Below, piece by piece: positions 8,224-16,255 of a DNA stretch of 32,383 nucleotides. Origin of the DNA: Bacteroidia bacterium (GTDB lineage Bacteria; Bacteroidota; Bacteroidia; SpSt-205). The notes beneath the pieces are model-generated. The model was given only the letters and a program-made list of their open reading frames with translations. It did no database searches and was not told the origin of the DNA. The DNA lies in NCBI GenBank assembly GCA_025062295.1, contig JANXAJ010000024.1:1-32383 (forward strand), given 5' to 3'. Every line of letters begins with the position of its first letter. The stretch's first letter is position 1. The position numbers and the translations under genes were made by a program.

Positions 8224-8799
8224 CTATGGTTCTAAGGCATCATCCATGTAGTCGGGTATTCCTGGTCGTTGGATTCGCTGAGTGCTAATGTAGCGGATAG
8301 TTTCAAGCGTAATTACAGGACCCTCTCTGTCTTGGTCTAAACGCAAAAGAAAGCTCCACTCCTGATAGGGGAGCATGATTGTTTCGCCAATGGAGCGTAT
8401 AGCTACCTGCTGCTGGAGACGAGGGAGAATCTCGTCTTTGATGCGAAGGAAATAGAAATGGTCCCGATGAAGGAGGGTCAGAACTGTGTCTAAGAGAGCG
8501 ATAAATCCTCGAGTGAATCCTTGAGAGAAGGGGTAGTCAGGAGGCACTCTCACCTCATAAGTGATATGATGTCGTATGCAAGCCCGCTGTTCGATCCGAA
8601 CTCGCAGAGAGGGTCTCAGCCAGAGGGTTTCGGTTTTGAGTGTGGGATCCCACTCATAGCGATACATGTAAGGAAAGAAAGGAGGAACAATAGGCCGCAG
8701 AGAGTCGGCTGAAACTCTGCAATCACCACTGAGAGGATTTTGGCTGAGGCGAATCTGAGCGTAAAGAATACTTAGGAGAAGAAATCTTAGATACGGCAT
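8224..8799 (-). CDS. Secreted protein of unknown function
   Basis: I do not recognise this 191-residue protein. It starts with a short hydrophobic signal-like segment (MPYLRFLLLSILYAQ), with likely cleavage near residue 15-20 and no lipobox Cys, so a periplasmic or outer-membrane location is plausible. The mature part is rich in Arg, Tyr and Pro (for example the PPFFPYMYRYEW segment). Two Cys (about C27 and C74) could form a disulfide. The gene overlaps the end of thiD by 13 bases and so is probably the last gene of a sucC-thiD transcript. The codon and base pattern is like its neighbours. Coding potential is supported by the signal peptide and the tight overlap, not by homology. Confidence 0.65.
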   Translation of the reverse strand: MPYLRFLLLSILYAQIRLSQNPLSGDCRVSADSLRPIVPPFFPYMYRYEWDPTLKTETLWLRPSLRVRIEQRACIRHHITYEVRVPPDYPFSQGFTRGFIALLDTVLTLLHRDHFYFLRIKDEILPRLQQQVAIRSIGETIMLPYQEWSFLLRLDQDREGPVITLETIRYISTQRIQRPGIPDYMDDALEP

Positions 8800-9599
8800 G
8801 CGTTAGGATTGAGAACGGTAGCAGCTCCCCCTAAGTTAAGGTCGGCGTGGGATAAAGCCTTATGAACAAAATCTAGTCCATAAAGCACTGCTTCTACGAT
8901 GGAAGCGCCCCGCGCCGTGAAGGCGGCGATTGCCGAAGCCAATGTACAGCCAGTTCCATGAGGAGGTCGAGGAAGGCTAAGGCGAGGTTGAACGAAACGC
9001 TGGATAAGCCGCCCTTCCTTAAACAGCAATGAAGTAACAGTCCGAGACTCCCATGAGGCATGTCCGCCTTTCAGTAGCCAATATGGAGCTGGAAACAGAG
9101 AGGAGAGCTGGGCTCCTAAAGCAAAAAAATCTTTTTCTGTGGTAGGAATTTCTGTACCTGCAAGTAGGGCTGCTTCTGGAAGGTTCGGTGTTACGAGGTA
9201 TGCTTGAGCAGCGAAAGCTCTGAGAGTTTCTTCTGCCCCTTTGCTCAGCAGGCGGTCGCCTGACGCAGCTACCATCACTGGGTCTACGATTAGGGGAATG
9301 TGGCGAGCTTTTCGTTCAAGAAAGTTCCGTATTCCCTCAATCAGCTCAGCCGAAGCCAACATTCCAGTTTTGATGCTAATAGGTGGAATGTCAGTAAAAA
9401 TGGCTTCCAGTTGAGCCTCAACGAAATCAAGGGGAAGAGGATAAATAGAGCTCACTCCGTAGGTATTTTGAGCGGTTAGAGCAGTAATGACGCTCATCCC
9501 ATAGACCCCTATGGCAGTAAAAGCTTTAAGGTCAGCTTGAATGCCTGCGCCCCCGCTACAGTCTGAGCCAGCGATAGTCAGCACAGGAGCGAGTCCCAT
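8787..9599 (-). CDS. thiD: Hydroxymethylpyrimidine/phosphomethylpyrimidine kinase ThiD
   Basis: ThiD phosphorylates HMP and HMP-phosphate for thiamine synthesis. The 270-residue protein has the ribokinase-fold hallmarks: the opening TIAGSDCSGGAGIQADLK, the QNTYGV stretch, a KGGH motif in the middle, and the anion-hole/catalytic motif HGTGC with C218 near the C-terminus. The frame is open 17 codons further upstream, but that would run into the sucC 3' end. The ATG at 9597-9599 begins the family-typical sequence two bases after the sucC stop, so it is chosen. No other thi genes are in the window. The product would ultimately feed TPP to the E1 enzyme encoded at 25.7 kb, although the two genes are not linked. 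Confidence 0.95.
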   Translation of the reverse strand: MGLAPVLTIAGSDCSGGAGIQADLKAFTAIGVYGMSVITALTAQNTYGVSSIYPLPLDFVEAQLEAIFTDIPPISIKTGMLASAELIEGIRNFLERKARHIPLIVDPVMVAASGDRLLSKGAEETLRAFAAQAYLVTPNLPEAALLAGTEIPTTEKDFFALGAQLSSLFPAPYWLLKGGHASWESRTVTSLLFKEGRLIQRFVQPRLSLPRPPHGTGCTLASAIAAFTARGASIVEAVLYGLDFVHKALSHADLNLGGAATVLNPNACRI

Positions 9600-9601
9600 C
9601 C

Positions 9602-10801
9602 TTATACTGTCTGCCGCAGAGCTTCTTGGACTTTTTGAGCAGCTTCCCAAAGCTCTACAGCAGGGATAATCGGAAGACCCGATTCTCGCAAAATTTGAGC
9701 TGCAATATCTGCATTTGTTCCCTGAAGTCGAACCACTAATGGCACGGGAATAGAGCCTAATCGCTGATAAGCCTCTATAATCCCCCGTGCTACTCTATCA
9801 CATTGTACAATCCCTCCAAATATATTTACGAGGATCACTTTGACAGCGGGGTCCTTGAGAAGGATTTGGAAAGCCTTTGAGATTCTTTCTACATTTGCCC
9901 CGCCGCCTACATCCAGGAAGTTTGCAGGCCAGCCTCCTGCCAGTTTGATCATATCCATAGTTGCCATGGCTAAGCCTGCCCCATTCACCATGCAGCCTAC
10001 GTTTCCATCTAACTTGATGTAGCTAAGGCCCGCTTCCCGTGCCTCAGTCTCTAAAGGCTCTTCTTCTCTGAGATCCCTAAGAGCTTCTAAGGCTTGGTGG
10101 CGTACGCTCAGGGCGTTATCTTCAATCTCCAACTTAGCGTCTAATGCAATGACCTTTTCATCAGAGGTCTTGAGCATTGGATTAATCTCCAAGAGGCTGG
10201 CGTCTAAGCTGTCATAGGCTTTGTAGAGCTTGATGAGAAAGTCAACTGCGTTTTTGAATGCCTCTCCTGTCAGTCCAAGTTTATGAACGATCTCCCTCGC
10301 TTGATAGGGCATCAGCCCCATGAAGGGATTGATGGTGATCTTGTGGATAGCTTCTGGGTGGGCTGCAGCTACCTCTTCTATATCTACACCGCCTTCAGCG
10401 CTGGCAATCAGAACATCTCGTCCAATAGCTCGATCTAAAGTAAGGCTGACATAGAACTCCCGAATCGGATTAGGACCAGGATAAAACGCATCACCTGTTA
10501 TGTAGAGGAGATGAACGATTTTGCCTTGAGGACCGGTCTGAGGAGTGACGAGCTTCATCCCCAGCATTTGAGATGAGAGGTTTCGTACTTCTTCTAAGGA
10601 CCGGGCTAGTCGGACGCCACCCGCTTTACCCCGCCCCCCCGCATGAACCTGAGCTTTGAGCACCCATGGGCCTTGACCCGTTGGATCTATCCGTTGAGCA
10701 GCTTCAATAGCTTGCTCGGGTGTTTCCGCTACATATCCGCTCGCTACAGGGATACCGTATTGGCTCAGAAGGTCCTTCGCTTGGTATTCATGGAGCTTCA
10801 T
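9602..10801 (-). CDS. sucC: Succinate-CoA ligase, ADP/GDP-forming, beta subunit
   Basis: The beta subunit of succinyl-CoA synthetase (TCA cycle), 399 residues. It opens with MKLHEYQAKDLL, contains the ATP-grasp segment GGRGKAGGV, the LEINPM motif with metal-binding residues, and the C-terminal NIFGGIVQCD segment of the subunit interface and CoA-ligase domain. A TTG three codons upstream (10810) is in frame, but the ATG at 10801 matches the family N-terminus. A -7-like box TAATATTG (10808-10815) lies six bases before it. The alpha subunit gene sucD is not adjacent; instead thiD follows after two bases. Confidence 0.96.
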   Translation of the reverse strand: MKLHEYQAKDLLSQYGIPVASGYVAETPEQAIEAAQRIDPTGQGPWVLKAQVHAGGRGKAGGVRLARSLEEVRNLSSQMLGMKLVTPQTGPQGKIVHLLYITGDAFYPGPNPIREFYVSLTLDRAIGRDVLIASAEGGVDIEEVAAAHPEAIHKITINPFMGLMPYQAREIVHKLGLTGEAFKNAVDFLIKLYKAYDSLDASLLEINPMLKTSDEKVIALDAKLEIEDNALSVRHQALEALRDLREEEPLETEAREAGLSYIKLDGNVGCMVNGAGLAMATMDMIKLAGGWPANFLDVGGGANVERISKAFQILLKDPAVKVILVNIFGGIVQCDRVARGIIEAYQRLGSIPVPLVVRLQGTNADIAAQILRESGLPIIPAVELWEAAQKVQEALRQTV

Positions 10802-10807
10802 TAGGGG

Positions 10808-10815
10808 CAATATTA
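10808..10815 (-). promoter_or_regulatory. -7 box of sucC
   Basis: The minus strand reads TAATATTG, one mismatch from TAnnTTTG, six bases before the sucC ATG. This predicts a 5' leader of about two bases. It lies in the 53-base gap after the MerR-like gene. Confidence 0.4.
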
Positions 10816-10854
10816 GACAAAAGGGATGAAAAGCTTGGAAACATAATCCTATCT

Positions 10855-11181
10855 CTAATCCTTGCCTAGCTCATGTAAGAGCTCCTCTATCTCTGCGAGG
10901 ATTTCTTTGAGGAGGGTGGGATAATCTAGAAGTTTTGGAGTGTTTAGCTCGGGGCGAGTTTGACCTTCAATGAACTGGCGAAGATTTTCACCTCGCAGCC
11001 GATATAAATACACCCCCTCTCGGATCTTTCGCAGGCGAGGGAGGGCTTCAGCAGGGACACGCAAAGTCTTATGAGGAGGAAGGTCAAAGAACAGGCGTAT
11101 CCATCGGCGGGCTTGGTGAATGGGTACATCTAAGAGCTTGGCTATTTCTGCCAAGGTGTAATACCGTTTAGTGGAGTCCAT
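10855..11181 (-). CDS. MerR-like helix-turn-helix protein
   Basis: A 108-residue protein. Residues 7-40 (YYTLAEIAKLLDVPIHQARRW) form a MerR-type winged-helix recognition segment, with the wing and second helix pair up to about residue 75. The C-terminal 25 residues (LKEILAEIEELLHEL) are a likely dimerisation helix. There is no Cys-rich metal site or larger effector domain, so it is a short regulator or nucleoid-type DNA binder. Its ATG lies inside the end of the M23 gene (14-base overlap), which implies translational coupling. An M23 peptidase next to a MerR-like protein is, as I recall it, a common pair in Bacteroidota. The target genes are unknown. Confidence 0.8.
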   Translation of the reverse strand: MDSTKRYYTLAEIAKLLDVPIHQARRWIRLFFDLPPHKTLRVPAEALPRLRKIREGVYLYRLRGENLRQFIEGQTRPELNTPKLLDYPTLLKEILAEIEELLHELGKD

Positions 11182-12088
11182 GGCTCTGAAGAGCCAGAAC
11201 CTGCTTCCAGTGGAGGCGCTCTTCCCAACTCATCTGACCCCAGAGGTAGGGGAAGGGGTCTGTCGCCTCATCTGCTACTCGGACCTCATAATGAAGGAAA
11301 GGTACTTTCCCCACTGAGAGTCGTGCCACAGTTCCAATAATACTGCCGGCACTGATCCACTGACCTACTTGCACCTGAGGATTGACAGGATAGTAGACAG
11401 TGAGGAGGGTGGGAGAGTGCTGAATAAGAATCCGTGCGCCTTCACCAGGACGGGAAGTCTCTATTCCCCGCACAAGTCCTTCCGCTGTAGCTAACACGAT
11501 TGTATTCTCACTTGTGAGAAAATCTATTCCTTCATGCTTTTGGACTGCTTCTGTGAGAGGATGAATGAGTGAGCCCACGCCCGCTCCTATCTCTTTGCAT
11601 TCGCAAGGGAGGAGCCGAGGGAGATGGGGTGAACGGAGTTCAGGGCTTTGAAGGACAGCCTCAGCTCGTACAAGAGACCGAAGCATTTCTTCGGTGCGAG
11701 CTAAATAGCGACTCAAGGTATCTTCCGACAGAAATCCTTTCCCTAACGGCTGAGACTCCATTTTTTTCTGCTTGTCAAGGGGTGTCATGGGCACTAATTG
11801 ATGATAAATGTGCCGTTCTATACTATCAGTAGCTTGGGTAAGGTATTGAATGCTATCCTGTCGCATTTGAATCACCGAGAGCTGGTATTCTTCTGTTTTT
11901 TGTCGGTGAAGCGCAGCTCTTACGGTGGGTGAAGGGCGCCAGCGGAAAGTGAAGTACGCTACCACCCATGCCCCTATCCCTACTCCTATAAGGAACATGA
12001 GCCAGTGTCCGATTCGCAGAGTCTGCCAGCGCGGTAGGCGGCGAAACTCTAATTGTCGGGGGAAGAAACGATATTGCCGTTGAGCCAT
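11168..12088 (-). CDS. Membrane-anchored M23 (LytM) family protein with degenerate active site
   Basis: A 306-residue envelope protein with a cytoplasmic N-terminus of about 27 residues, one membrane segment (about 28-48), a helical/coiled stalk (about 55-150) and a C-terminal LytM domain (about 165-285). The zinc ligands of the fold appear kept: H185 and D189 in KHEGID, and H266 in FLHYEV. Both catalytic histidines appear lost: the usual YAHL motif reads YYPV (P234), and the usual HLH reads FLH (F264). This recalls EnvC/NlpD-type proteins, which lack hydrolase activity and activate amidases. I infer a regulatory or scaffold role in peptidoglycan splitting. It is coupled to the MerR-like gene. 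No promoter was seen; the upstream DNA is occupied by the antisense ffs promoter. Confidence 0.88.
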   Translation of the reverse strand: MAQRQYRFFPRQLEFRRLPRWQTLRIGHWLMFLIGVGIGAWVVAYFTFRWRPSPTVRAALHRQKTEEYQLSVIQMRQDSIQYLTQATDSIERHIYHQLVPMTPLDKQKKMESQPLGKGFLSEDTLSRYLARTEEMLRSLVRAEAVLQSPELRSPHLPRLLPCECKEIGAGVGSLIHPLTEAVQKHEGIDFLTSENTIVLATAEGLVRGIETSRPGEGARILIQHSPTLLTVYYPVNPQVQVGQWISAGSIIGTVARLSVGKVPFLHYEVRVADEATDPFPYLWGQMSWEERLHWKQVLALQSHGLH

Positions 12089-12109
12089 AGCTTATTTTGT
12101 GTACTTTTG
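12080..12109 (+). promoter_or_regulatory. Promoter of the SRP RNA gene (-33 TTG, -7 TACTTTTG)
   Basis: TTG at 12080-12082 and TACTTTTG at 12102-12109 are separated by 19 bases, matching the Bacteroidota housekeeping promoter (TTG, then TAnnTTTG). The first base of the predicted RNA closing stem is at 12114, so the -7 box ends four bases before transcription starts. This calibrates the spacing rule applied to mRNAs in this window. Confidence 0.75.
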
Positions 12110-12113
12110 TCAT

Positions 12114-12205
12114 GCGGAGGGCACGACGCGCTCCTTCCTAACTCCCCCAGGTCCGAAAGGAAGCAAGGGTCGGAAGCGAGGCGGGCGATGCTACTCCGCT
12201 TTTTT
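12114..12205 (+). ncRNA. ffs: Signal recognition particle RNA, small bacterial (4.5S) type
   Basis: The conserved SRP domain IV is visible at about 12150-12171: AGGTCC, a GAAA tetraloop, then GGAAGCAA, the Ffh-binding internal loops. The ends pair as GCGGAG (12114-12119) with CTCCGC (12194-12199), giving an RNA of about 86-92 nt. Eight T residues (12200-12207) follow as an intrinsic terminator. The RNA pairs with Ffh to target membrane and secreted proteins to the Sec translocon (secG is at 25.4 kb). The gene lies antisense between two minus-strand genes, htpX and the M23 gene. Its T-tract overlaps the htpX stop codon (12206-12208). Confidence 0.93.
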
Positions 12206-12207
12206 TT
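12200..12207 (+). terminator. ffs: T-tract terminator of ffs
   Basis: Eight T residues directly follow the closing stem of the SRP RNA (CTCCGC ends at 12199). Its last bases form part of the htpX stop codon on the other strand. Confidence 0.7.
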
Positions 12208-13096
12208 ACCCCAAACGATACCGCTGCTGTTTCAGCTGGCGCAGCTTTTCTATTCGCTTTGGAATCGGTGGATGCGTGCTGAAGAGGGTCATAAGAATAT
12301 CTCCCATGCCACTGAATGGATTTGCAATAAACAGATGAGCCGTCGCACTATTAGCCTGTTCCATCGGGATTGCTTGGGTCAAATGATGCAACTTGGCTAA
12401 GGCATTAATAAGTCCATCGGGGCTGCCTACCAGCAGAGCTGCAGTACGATCTGCCTCATATTCTCGGGCTCGGGAGATAGCTAATTGGATTAGAGTTGCC
12501 GCTATCGCCGCTACGATCCCTATCACGATAGAAAGAATCAGTCCTAATCCGTTATCTTCTTCCCGATCACGGCTGCTGCGAAAGAAGATAGACCAGCGAA
12601 GCATATCAACAAGCCATGTAATAGCTCCTACAATTGTCGCGGCGATTGTCATTGTGAGCATGTCCCGATTTTTGATATGGGCCAGTTCATGGGCTAAAAC
12701 GCCCTCTACTTCATCAGGGGTCATTTGTTGGAGGAGGCCTGCGGTGAAAGCTACGATGCCTTGGGAAGGCGAAGGTCCTGTAGCAAATGCATTTGGTTGA
12801 AGCTCGGGAATGAGGTACAGCTTAGGCATGGGGAGGCCTGCCCGCTGCGTGAGCCGCCGAGTCATATCATAGAGCCATCGGTATTCCCGTTCAGGAAGTG
12901 GCTGCGCCCGATATTGCCATAGAATAATCTTGTGTCCAAAAAAATAAGCTACCAAGTTCATGAAGGCTGCCATAATGAGGGCAATCGTCATGCCTACCGC
13001 TCCTCCCGCCATTTTCCCGATTATCACTAATAGCACAGTAAGCGTGGCAAGGAGGAGAAAGGTCTTCACGCTATTCCAGGTCATATCAGCAAACAT
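12206..13096 (-). CDS. htpX: HtpX-type M48 membrane metalloprotease
   Basis: A zinc protease of the inner membrane that degrades misfolded membrane proteins in the HtpX family. In this 296-residue protein, two N-terminal membrane segments (about 10-28 and 32-54) precede the catalytic site H136-E-L-A-H140. Two further segments (about 148-166 and 183-208) follow, and then the third ligand Glu in SRAREYEAD. The C-terminal TLFSTHPPIPKRIEKL segment is typical of the family. The start at 13096 gives a normal N-terminus; M5 is an alternative. A possible -7 box TAGCTCTG is at 13111-13118 (14 bases upstream), which is weak. It ends against the ffs terminator. Confidence 0.95.
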   Translation of the reverse strand: MFADMTWNSVKTFLLLATLTVLLVIIGKMAGGAVGMTIALIMAAFMNLVAYFFGHKIILWQYRAQPLPEREYRWLYDMTRRLTQRAGLPMPKLYLIPELQPNAFATGPSPSQGIVAFTAGLLQQMTPDEVEGVLAHELAHIKNRDMLTMTIAATIVGAITWLVDMLRWSIFFRSSRDREEDNGLGLILSIVIGIVAAIAATLIQLAISRAREYEADRTAALLVGSPDGLINALAKLHHLTQAIPMEQANSATAHLFIANPFSGMGDILMTLFSTHPPIPKRIEKLRQLKQQRYRLG

Positions 13097-13129
13097 AACA
13101 AATCTCTTGCCAGAGCTAAGTTGTCAGTC

Positions 13130-16100
13130 TTATGGAAGGAAAGGGTCGTAGACCCATTGGATGTAGTATAGGGAGCCGAGCGTCGGACCACCGGCAATCT
13201 CTATATGACGATTGTTCAAGATGTTTTGCCCGCCAATCCGAATCTGGCTATTGATTTTAGGAAACTTATAGGCGACTTGGGCATCTACAAGCTGATAGGT
13301 GGGGATGATACGGCTGTGAAAAGGCTCTTCAAAGAGGTAAGCATTGACCCATCTGTAGCCGATTGAAAATCCAAGGCGTTTATTAGCTAAAAATTCTCTT
13401 CCCGTGAGATAAGCATTTGCCCGGTAACGGGGCGTATTGAACTGAGCAATCAGCTGATCTCTCCTGCTTTCCTCTGTGAGGATAATCTCAGCAAAGGTGA
13501 AGTTGGTATTCAAAAAGAGGCGACGAGAGATAGTGTACTGAAAGGCAATAGAGAAATTATGTGAGGCTACGATGGAAGCGCTATTGTAGTAGCGACGATA
13601 GGTGTTATATGCCCCAGCTGCCACAGAGTCAGGAGTTAGCTGACCGATTTGCCATTTTCCGTCTGCCTGCAGATAGCGGCGCGGACCTACGAATTCTACG
13701 CTCCCGATAAAATCGCGATACCAAGAGTAAGCATAATCAATATCTATGTAGATCCGATTGGCAATAAGGTGGCGAGAGCCCACCTCTACAGCGGAAACCC
13801 TCTCAGGTCTGAGATTTTCTATTGGATAAGTGCGCAGAAGGTCAGCATAATCCGCTGGATTAGAGCTACCTCGGGTGCGGCGAGCAAGAGAGTCCCTGAA
13901 AGCATTGACTGATTCTGTAGAGTAATTATTTCCAATAATTCCGTAGAATTCATCCGAGGCCCGAAGGCCACCGATAAGTCTGAAGGGACCCACATTCAGA
14001 TCAATATATTGAGCTTGGAGTGTGGGTATTCGGAAGCCTGTCTGATAAGAGAGACGAAGGTTATGATTTTTCCGCTGGTCTATGGCGAAGAGAGTGCCTA
14101 TACGAGGGGTAAATCGGCCTTCAAAATTGACATTTTTGTCGTATCGGAGTGAGGCCAGCAGTCGCACTCGTTCTTGCCAGAAGGTTCGACTCCCCTGAAT
14201 AAAAGCTCCATATTCCCATACTCCAATGGGGGCAGTGGTATCTGAAAAGATGGTGCCTTCTGAGTTGATGAGGAAGTAACGAAAATTCCCTCCTATCAGC
14301 AAGTTGATGAAGCGGATGCGCTGGGAAAGATCATACTGTCCTTCCAAGTGGTAGAGGGAGCTGCGATCGAAAAAGCGAGCCCCACCTTCGGCAAAATTGG
14401 GGCGACGAGCCACGGCATCCAGCTTCTGCCGAAACTCTGGGGATCCAGGAGTTGGACGCGCGCCACCTGCAAAAAGAGAGTAAATCGGTTCGGGAAAACC
14501 GAGGTTCCTTAGAGGTTCAATCAGAGCTTGAGCCCGATCAGAATCTGCATAGGCCCGAGCTGCAGCATGGTCGCCCCCACTTGGTATGCCTAGCCCCTGT
14601 GGGTCAAGGCCGAGCTGCTGAGCCATCCGATATAGCTGTCCTGTATAGGAGAGGATATAATGAATCATCCAGTTATTGTGAGATTTGACGCCATTGAGAA
14701 GGTTCAGAGCAGCAAATCGGCTATCGTAGCTATTACCAGCGTCTTCTAAAGCAGCATAGGCCCATATCCGAAATTCAGGTCCGCTTAACTCTAACTTATT
14801 GACGCCAAAGATGAATTCTCGCAAGCTGTATCGGTTATTTCCTTGATATACTGTTGCCCCCGTGGAGATGAATCCCAGATAGCTAAGTTGGAGTCGGTCC
14901 GTTAGACGATAGTATGCTCCGACAGAGCCCTTAAGGACGCGAGCAGAATATCTAATCAGGTCACGTTCCCAGTAGCCTGTCCGGGCTACATAAAATCCTA
15001 AGTCGTTTGTATCGTTTGGTAGTCCTCCCCCTAAAGCTGGACCCAACCCGAGAGCGATTCGCCTTACCGTGGCGGGATCAATTCGGGCTTCATCTCCATA
15101 GATATTGACTGCGTCGTATCCTGGATTAGTCGGACCAGGTGTGCTATATCGTCCAGATGCTCCACCATAGCTTCCCCTGTCGGTTGGATCAGCAGCCACC
15201 CAATCATGGCCATCAAAGACATTCATGAACACTTTGAAGCCCAGTCGGTTATTCCAAGCTTTTGCATAACGGAAAGCTATCTCATACAGAGGTCGGGGCG
15301 TTGTATCTATTCTATCCGAGTGATTTACCCCTATGCGTACTGAACTTGAGAGCCCTGGGAATCGAAAGGGATCTTTCGTATAAACATTCATAATCCCATT
15401 GAAGGCATTTGGACCATAAAGGGCAGAGGCTGGACCAGGAGTGATCTCTACACTTTCTATATCTAAGTCAGCTGCATTTGTGATAGCCCCGACAGGGAAA
15501 TTGAGGGCAGGTGCCTGCATCTCCACTCCATCCAGTCGCTGTACGAATCGAGTGTTGGTGGTGGAATTGAATCCTCTCGTGTTGATAATCTGAAAGGTGA
15601 GACTAGAGGAGACTTGTTCGGTCCCTTTGACAAAAGTGATGTTTTGGAAAAGATTTACCCCTGGGGCTTCTTGAATCTCCCGGCTGCTCATTTTGACCAC
15701 AGTAATGGATGAATTCATAATAGTCTCACTCACACGACTAGCGGAAATGACTACCTCTTGAGCTCGAATCCCTGTCTCCTGAAGGGTAATCGTGAGAGGT
15801 TGTTTGGCTTGAGCAAGGGGGAGAGTAAGCGTGGCTGTTTCATATCCTAAGAAACTGGCTTCAAGGACGATAGGGTCTGTCGGCGCTAATAGGACGAGAC
15901 GGAATTCACCCGAGGTCCCAGCTACAGACCCCTGTACGGAACCGCGAACTCGCACATAGGCACCTGGCAAGGGTTCTCCTTCTTGTGAGATGACTTTACC
16001 CTGCAGGGTAATACTCATAGGGCGAGGGGAGGTCATCTCTTGGCGTGGGGCAGCTGGGCGCCCAGTCTCCCGCTCCTCTTGAGCAAAAAGGAGACCTGCT

Positions 16101-16132
16101 ATAAGAAATAGGGATACATACTGGCTCATCAC
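13130..16132 (-). CDS. TonB-dependent receptor with carboxypeptidase-like domain (paralog 1)
   Basis: A 1000-residue outer-membrane receptor. It has a signal peptide (about 1-18), a linker, a carboxypeptidase regulatory-like beta domain (about 41-118, with GEPLPGAYV and GTSGEFRL), a TonB-box-like AQEVVISAS (124-132), a plug (about 140-260) with INTRGFNST (183-191) and SALYGPNAFNG (236-246), and then a long barrel. No SusD/RagB partner is adjacent, so a glycan SusCD system is unlikely and the substrate is unknown. It is paralogous to the receptor at 19.2-22.1 kb. The start at 16132 is GTG; an ATG follows immediately (16129). I keep the GTG because a perfect -7 box (TAACTTTG, 16137-16144) ends four bases before it. 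Confidence 0.92.
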   Translation of the reverse strand: MMSQYVSLFLIAGLLFAQEERETGRPAAPRQEMTSPRPMSITLQGKVISQEGEPLPGAYVRVRGSVQGSVAGTSGEFRLVLLAPTDPIVLEASFLGYETATLTLPLAQAKQPLTITLQETGIRAQEVVISASRVSETIMNSSITVVKMSSREIQEAPGVNLFQNITFVKGTEQVSSSLTFQIINTRGFNSTTNTRFVQRLDGVEMQAPALNFPVGAITNAADLDIESVEITPGPASALYGPNAFNGIMNVYTKDPFRFPGLSSSVRIGVNHSDRIDTTPRPLYEIAFRYAKAWNNRLGFKVFMNVFDGHDWVAADPTDRGSYGGASGRYSTPGPTNPGYDAVNIYGDEARIDPATVRRIALGLGPALGGGLPNDTNDLGFYVARTGYWERDLIRYSARVLKGSVGAYYRLTDRLQLSYLGFISTGATVYQGNNRYSLREFIFGVNKLELSGPEFRIWAYAALEDAGNSYDSRFAALNLLNGVKSHNNWMIHYILSYTGQLYRMAQQLGLDPQGLGIPSGGDHAAARAYADSDRAQALIEPLRNLGFPEPIYSLFAGGARPTPGSPEFRQKLDAVARRPNFAEGGARFFDRSSLYHLEGQYDLSQRIRFINLLIGGNFRYFLINSEGTIFSDTTAPIGVWEYGAFIQGSRTFWQERVRLLASLRYDKNVNFEGRFTPRIGTLFAIDQRKNHNLRLSYQTGFRIPTLQAQYIDLNVGPFRLIGGLRASDEFYGIIGNNYSTESVNAFRDSLARRTRGSSNPADYADLLRTYPIENLRPERVSAVEVGSRHLIANRIYIDIDYAYSWYRDFIGSVEFVGPRRYLQADGKWQIGQLTPDSVAAGAYNTYRRYYNSASIVASHNFSIAFQYTISRRLFLNTNFTFAEIILTEESRRDQLIAQFNTPRYRANAYLTGREFLANKRLGFSIGYRWVNAYLFEEPFHSRIIPTYQLVDAQVAYKFPKINSQIRIGGQNILNNRHIEIAGGPTLGSLYYIQWVYDPFLP

Positions 16133-16136
16133 CTTC

Positions 16137-16144
16137 CAAAGTTA
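16137..16144 (-). promoter_or_regulatory. -7 box of TonB receptor paralog 1
   Basis: The minus strand reads TAACTTTG, an exact match to TAnnTTTG. It ends four bases before the GTG at 16132 and seven before the ATG at 16129. No -33 TTG is seen at the normal spacing. Confidence 0.55.
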
Positions 16145-16243
16145 GTAGAAAAAGAGGGGTCTTGATCTACATACGGCAGCCCCTGCATCGGTTGGCTTTG
16201 CATTTGAACTTGTACTCAGGGTGAGCAACTGACCGCTGCTTAG

Positions 16244-16251
16244 TATCTTAG
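16244..16251 (+). promoter_or_regulatory. -7 box of the mscS-dapF unit
   Basis: TATCTTAG, one mismatch from TAnnTTTG, ends four bases before the ATG at 16256. The same 8-mer serves dapA at 19204-19211. Confidence 0.5.
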
Positions 16252-16255
16252 AAGC

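Noticed and set aside
12393-12800. Plus-strand open frame of 135 codons opposite htpX
   Set aside because: It is antisense to the HExxH region of a clear htpX gene and its composition (Ala/Ile/Ser repeats) is a mirror of the membrane helices.
13130-16132. SusCD-type glycan uptake locus
   Set aside because: The receptors have the carboxypeptidase-like domain, but no SusD/RagB lipoprotein, glycoside hydrolase or sensor gene is in the window.
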